Below, in pieces: positions 5,395 to 8,339 of a DNA stretch of 8,339 nucleotides; position 1 is the stretch's first letter; the number at the start of each line of letters is the position of its first letter. The stretch is taken from assembly GCA_021850505.1 (NCBI GenBank), contig JAJZLW010000014.1:1-8339 (forward strand), written 5' to 3'. The notes below the pieces were generated by a model. That model did not search any database. It was given only the letters and a program-made list of their open reading frames with translations, and had not been told where the DNA came from. The position numbers and the translations under genes were made by a program. Source of the stretch: Thermoplasmata archaeon. GTDB taxonomy: Archaea > Thermoplasmatota > Thermoplasmata > Thermoplasmatales > Thermoplasmataceae.

Positions 5395-6349
5395 ATTCCT
5401 TTCTATAATGCTGGCCGGAGTATTCTCCGGTTTTCTCGGCTCCCTGACAGGATTAGGTGGAGGAACTATACTTGTTCCAATGTTGACTTTGTTTTATGGA
5501 ATACCGATAATATTTGCGACAGGGGCAAGCCTGATTTCTACCATCGCCACATCCGACGGTTCAGCAAGTGCATATACCAAGGAGAAAATAGCCAATGTAA
5601 ACCTTAGTATAAGTTTAGAGATGGCAACTACTGGAGGGGCAATAGTCGGTTCTTTTGTTGCGATTTATATGTATGCGCATTCCCTTTCCTGGATTGTATA
5701 CATAACGTTTGGTGCCGTGCTGTTATTCTCCTTATACCCGGCAGTAAAAAAGATACACAGTGAGATTCCCAAGAAATCGAAACCAGACTGGAGTACCAGA
5801 TTCTTCAGATTAACCGGAAGTTACTTTGATGAGCATTTAAAGAGAACTATAAAATATCAGGGCTCAAGGTGGTACCTCGGAGAAACGATCATGTTCTTTG
5901 CAGGTTTTTTCTCCGGCCTACTTGGTATTGGAAGTGGTGCATTGAAGGTACTTGGAATGGATTGGGCACTAAACCTGCCGATGAAGGTCACAACAACTAC
6001 GAGCAATTTCATGATAGGTATAACTGCAGCAACCAGCAGCACGATCTACTGGTATGCCGGATTTATTCAGCCAATGATTGCTGCTGCAACCGCTCTTGGT
6101 GTTCTGGTTGGTGCTTATTATGGTTCCAAGGTTCTTGTTAAGATATCAAACGAGGACATACGCCTGATATTTTTTTCAATTCTCATCTTCCTTGGTCTGG
6201 ACATGATTTTCAGCGGATTGAACAAGATCAACATAGTTCTAGTGAATTCTGTATTCCAGTTTTCCGTTGCAGCGATTGTAGCGGCCCTGACGATAATTCT
6301 GCTGTTCTTTCATAATAAAAGGGGGGTTAAAGGGAGGCATGGCAAATGA
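5366..6349 (+). CDS. TauE/SafE-family membrane permease (probable sulfite/organosulfonate exporter)
   Basis: An integral membrane protein of 327 aa from ATG 5366 (330 aa from GTG 5357). The internally duplicated TauE/SafE signature is clear: GVFSGFLGSLTGLGGGTILVP in the first half (about residues 21-41 in the 330-aa numbering, given here in part) and GFFSGLLGIGSGALKV (183-198) opening the second, followed by PMKVTTTTSNFMIG. A polar loop (about 131-172) separates the halves. The family exports sulfite, sulfoacetate or related sulfonates, or acts as an anion channel-like carrier; the substrate here is not determinable. GTG 5357 is better read as part of a ribosome-binding site, since GTGAT (5357-5361) lies 4 nt before ATG 5366; ATG 5369 is also possible. 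The start is inside the upstream gene, and the TGA overlaps the next ATG by 4 bp. Confidence 0.9.
   Translation: MMNIVGIIIEFLSIMLAGVFSGFLGSLTGLGGGTILVPMLTLFYGIPIIFATGASLISTIATSDGSASAYTKEKIANVNLSISLEMATTGGAIVGSFVAIYMYAHSLSWIVYITFGAVLLFSLYPAVKKIHSEIPKKSKPDWSTRFFRLTGSYFDEHLKRTIKYQGSRWYLGETIMFFAGFFSGLLGIGSGALKVLGMDWALNLPMKVTTTTSNFMIGITAATSSTIYWYAGFIQPMIAAATALGVLVGAYYGSKVLVKISNEDIRLIFFSILIFLGLDMIFSGLNKINIVLVNSVFQFSVAAIVAALTIILLFFHNKRGVKGRHGK
6332..6337 (+). promoter_or_regulatory. Strong Shine-Dalgarno of the DUF1634 gene
   Basis: GGGAGG ends 8 nt before ATG 6346 and lies within the 3' end of the permease gene. It is the strongest ribosome-binding site in the window and fixes the start of the DUF1634 protein at the ATGA overlap. 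Confidence 0.7.
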
Positions 6350-6744
6350 AAAACTTTGACGACTCAATAGTTATTAGTCATTTCTTGAGAGGCGGTTCAA
6401 TACTCAGTGTTATATTTATCGTCACAGGTGTCATATTGTTATTCATAAGGAACGGGGGAGACGGGTTTACACTGCAACAGATTGCAAGTTACTCTTATTC
6501 TATGATGCATGGCATAGACTCAAAAAACATACCGACCGGATACATTATTCTGGGGCTCATTCAACTTGACGGGATATATTTTATAGCATTTGGACTGTGG
6601 TTTTTGATATTTACATCAATCAGTGTGGTGATTATCAGGCTTGTTTGGTTTGCAATTGGAAAAGACATGAAATTTGTCATCATCACGATAGTAGTCTTAT
6701 TCAATCTTTTCTTCGCGATGCTTGCAGTGCCGTCATTGCTTTGA
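6346..6744 (+). CDS. DUF1634-type membrane protein, partner of TauE permease
   Basis: A 132-aa membrane protein with about three hydrophobic segments (roughly residues 17-34, 75-100 and 108-130) and a polar section at 37-63. The N-terminal pattern ISHFLRGGSILSVIFIVTGVILL, a mid-protein GYIILGLIQLDGIYFIAFG with a conserved Asp (D75), and the total size fit the DUF1634 family of small membrane proteins. In archaea and bacteria this family is commonly encoded next to TauE/SafE permeases, which is exactly the arrangement here: ATG overlaps the permease stop (ATGA) and is preceded by GGGAGG. A role as accessory subunit or regulator of the permease is an inference from this linkage; no biochemical function is established that I can cite. 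Confidence 0.82.
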   Translation: MKNFDDSIVISHFLRGGSILSVIFIVTGVILLFIRNGGDGFTLQQIASYSYSMMHGIDSKNIPTGYIILGLIQLDGIYFIAFGLWFLIFTSISVVIIRLVWFAIGKDMKFVIITIVVLFNLFFAMLAVPSLL

Positions 6745-6770
6745 GTTTTTATGTATTAATTTCTCTTTTT
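6745..6770 (+). terminator. T-rich terminator of the TauE operon
   Basis: Two T5 tracts (6746-6750 and 6766-6770) directly follow the DUF1634 stop, matching the T-run type of archaeal termination. No stable hairpin precedes them. Further on, TTCTTGG (6798-6804) and CCAAGAA (6829-6835) form a 7-bp inverted repeat with a 24-nt loop, which may also help between convergent genes. Confidence 0.4.
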
Positions 6771-6923
6771 CAAAGACATGATCCTTGTTTAAGAACATTC
6801 TTGGTTGCGGCATGACAGGATCTTATGTCCAAGAAGCATCTATCAGACACAGATGTGCATATATCTTAAATCTCAAATCAATATAAATGTCTGAATGGGG
6901 GATTTTATTCATCTTACTTACGA

Positions 6924-8147
6924 TTAGATTCTTATGTCATAGAATTCCCTGAATATAAGGGGAGTAAACGAAGCTATGCATACCACTGCACCTATAAAGT
7001 AGAACCCTCCCTGAAGTGTTATTAACTGAATCAGCACCCCGCCAATAGCTCCGGAGAAGAACGTTAAACTCACACCGAGTGTTTTGATAGTCCCGCTTAC
7101 TCTTCCCATCATTTCTCTGTCTACAGTTTTTATTATTGCTGTATTTATTACGACATTGATTACACCGATAAGAATTCCAATTACAGCGATCATTGCATAA
7201 TCTGGATAAATGGACCTATTTATACCAACAAGAAACAGAAGGCCTCCAATTGGCATAATCGTAAATATCGTAAAAGCCCCTACTTTTCCCCTGGCTAGTG
7301 ATCCCAAAGCTGATCCAAAAATAACTCCCAGAGCAAGACTCACTCCGAGCATTGTGAAATATATGGCACTCAATCTGAACTGATCCTGTATTAGATATGC
7401 CATGAATATTCCAATCGAACCCAATGCAAGATTTATTGCAAGTATAATTATGGCAAGTGCCCTCAGTCTTCTGTCCTTAAATACATAATTGAGACCTTTC
7501 CTTATTGAGGAATTGATTCCATTCTCAGTAGATATGTTTGCAGTCCTCTCATTTTTGATTCGAAGGATGGGTATAATTGCAATAGCGAATACAATTGCGA
7601 AGCTGTAAACTGCAAATCTGAGACCAAGTATCAAAAACACCCCGGATAATGCATATCCAAGAGCTTCTGCAAGTGCTCCTAAACTCTGAGAGAGCGATGT
7701 CCCTGATTTGTACTGGCTTTCATCGAGAAATTGCTTGGACCAGCTTGCTGATGTTGAATCCATTATGTCGGTGGATAATCCAACAACAAATGCCACGAAG
7801 TATATTGAAAGAGTTTTAACTAGCAAATCATCAATGAATAAAGATATGAACAATGCAAATATTGAAAGCACTCTTGTTGATGATACGAGAAGGGCGAGCC
7901 ATTTCTTGCTCGCCTGTCTGTCCACATAGGCTCCAAAGACGAAGCTGAAGATAAGGGGCAACACTGCCATTCCATCCGCCAGTCCCGCCAGGATCGACGA
8001 CCTTGTTAGAAGCAACGCGATCCACAGAACTGCGATCTGAAATCCTGCAACGCCCGTCCGGGAAATTGCACCGGCCGCAACAAGTAGTTTAAAATTCCTG
8101 CTAAAATGCAACCTATCTGGATCATTTCCGTTTATCGCTTCAGTCAT
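6924..8147 (-). CDS. MFS transporter, EntS/macrolide-efflux-like exporter
   Basis: A 12-TM major facilitator protein of 407 aa from ATG 8147 (410 aa from GTG 8156). In 410-aa numbering, MFS motif A is visible after the second membrane segment as FGAYVDRQASKKW (74-86). The second half begins with KDRRLRALAIIIL (227-239), and DREMMGRVSGTIKTL (346-360) is typical of the MFS branch that includes enterobactin exporter EntS and MefA-type drug efflux proteins. It should export a small hydrophobic or siderophore-like compound by proton antiport; the substrate is unknown. I prefer ATG 8147 to the upstream GTG because it is the common codon and leaves a short leader after the TATA box at 8204-8211. It is divergent from a gene starting at 8286 that may encode its regulator. 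Confidence 0.85.
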   Translation of the reverse strand: MTEAINGNDPDRLHFSRNFKLLVAAGAISRTGVAGFQIAVLWIALLLTRSSILAGLADGMAVLPLIFSFVFGAYVDRQASKKWLALLVSSTRVLSIFALFISLFIDDLLVKTLSIYFVAFVVGLSTDIMDSTSASWSKQFLDESQYKSGTSLSQSLGALAEALGYALSGVFLILGLRFAVYSFAIVFAIAIIPILRIKNERTANISTENGINSSIRKGLNYVFKDRRLRALAIIILAINLALGSIGIFMAYLIQDQFRLSAIYFTMLGVSLALGVIFGSALGSLARGKVGAFTIFTIMPIGGLLFLVGINRSIYPDYAMIAVIGILIGVINVVINTAIIKTVDREMMGRVSGTIKTLGVSLTFFSGAIGGVLIQLITLQGGFYFIGAVVCIASFTPLIFREFYDIRI

Positions 8148-8203
8148 GAATACCACTTCTGTTTAAGGTTCCGACTGAATTGCCTGTGCAATAATTCTGC
8201 TGG

Positions 8204-8211
8204 TTTTTATA
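8204..8211 (-). promoter_or_regulatory. Box A (TATA) of the MFS exporter gene
   Basis: On the minus strand TATAAAAA is a near-consensus archaeal TATA box. Transcription would begin around 8181, giving a leader of about 34 nt before ATG 8147. The tandem 19-bp repeats begin two bases upstream of the box on this strand. Confidence 0.65.
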
Positions 8212-8213
8212 CA

Positions 8214-8251
8214 TAGTAAATACATTTACTCGTAGTAATATCATTTATACG
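8214..8251. promoter_or_regulatory. Two tandem 19-bp operator-like repeats in divergent promoter
   Basis: TAGTAAATACATTTACTCG (8214-8232) and TAGTAATATCATTTATACG (8233-8251) are adjacent with no gap and agree at 14 of 19 positions. The first contains a perfect inverted repeat, AGTAAAT and ATTTACT with a 2-bp spacer (8215-8230); the second is a degraded version. The pair abuts the exporter TATA box and lies about 35 bp before the divergent ATG 8286, where a dimeric regulator could control both directions. Confidence 0.6.
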
Positions 8252-8285
8252 TAAAATCTAAATTGATATATTAACTTATCCACCA

Positions 8286-8339
8286 ATGACTCAAAATCGC
8301 TATGAAATCCTGTCCGATCTATTCAGAAATCCAACTAAA
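8286..8339 (+). CDS. Start of a divergent gene, possibly a winged-helix regulator (partial)
   Basis: From ATG 8286 an open frame runs to the window end with 18 residues, MTQNRYEILSDLFRNPTK. The pattern of a short charged start followed by R-x-x-IL-x-x-L-x-x-NP resembles the first helix of ArsR- or MarR-like winged-helix proteins, but 18 residues cannot establish this. No Shine-Dalgarno is evident; the upstream sequence is very A/T-rich, so a leaderless transcript is likely. Divergence from an exporter gene with operator-like repeats between them favours a regulator. Confidence 0.45.
   Translation, partial: MTQNRYEILSDLFRNPTK

Noticed and set aside
6798..6835. TTCTTGG/CCAAGAA inverted repeat as mobile-element end or riboswitch
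   Set aside because: The arms are only 7 bp with a 24-nt loop and no coding sequence lies between; at most a weak terminator between convergent genes.
6887..6952. 21-codon frame starting MSEWGILFILL, a possible single-TM peptide
   Set aside because: It is very short, overlaps the 3' end of the convergent MFS gene, and its A/T-rich upstream region is typical of intergenic DNA here; not enough to call a gene.

Overview
The window reads as an archaeal chromosome, most likely from the Thermoplasmatota (Thermoplasma/Ferroplasma/Cuniculiplasma-like). Direct support for Archaea: an archaeal-type (class I) CCA-adding enzyme, an archaeal NAC protein with a C-terminal UBA domain, two tRNA genes lacking encoded CCA (the Gln tRNA has the archaeal A1-U72 pair), TATA-type box A elements about 25-30 bp before several genes, and short or absent leaders. 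The placement within Thermoplasmatota is an inference from overall protein flavour, not from a marker gene.

Layout. 1-533: 3' part of a WalJ/YycJ-like metallo-beta-lactamase-fold hydrolase (+). 569-843: tRNA-Gln(TTG) followed after 7 nt by a 64-aa ubiquitin-fold protein ending in Gly-Gly (+). 840-3763: three genes on the minus strand, transcribed in the order MFS-like transporter, NAC, CCA-adding enzyme; the NAC stop directly abuts the cca start. The cca stop overlaps the ubiquitin-like gene stop by 4 bp in convergent orientation. 3916-3988: tRNA-Phe(GAA) with a clear TATA box. 3989-4880: gene-poor stretch with a 21-bp tandem duplication, what looks like a decayed membrane-anchored protein gene, and a doubtful small two-TM protein on the minus strand. 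4894-6744: a translationally coupled operon of an unrecognised 166-aa soluble protein, a TauE/SafE-family permease and a DUF1634-type membrane protein. 6924-8147: an MFS drug-exporter-like protein (-). 8286-8339: start of a divergent gene, possibly a helix-turn-helix regulator.

How the parts work together. The left third is dominated by translation functions: tRNA genes, the tRNA 3'-end enzyme, a nascent-chain factor, and a ubiquitin-like protein that may act as sulfur carrier for thiolation of tRNAs such as the neighbouring tRNA-Gln(UUG). The right half is membrane transport: a TauE/DUF1634 pair, probably for sulfur-oxyanion or organosulfonate export, behind an 18-bp perfect palindrome; and an MFS exporter with a divergent gene separated by two tandem 19-bp operator-like repeats. 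The most unusual items are the palindrome-controlled operon with an unknown first gene, the tRNA-Gln/Gly-Gly protein arrangement, and the repeats in the divergent promoter. No CRISPR array, intact transposon or clear defence system is seen.
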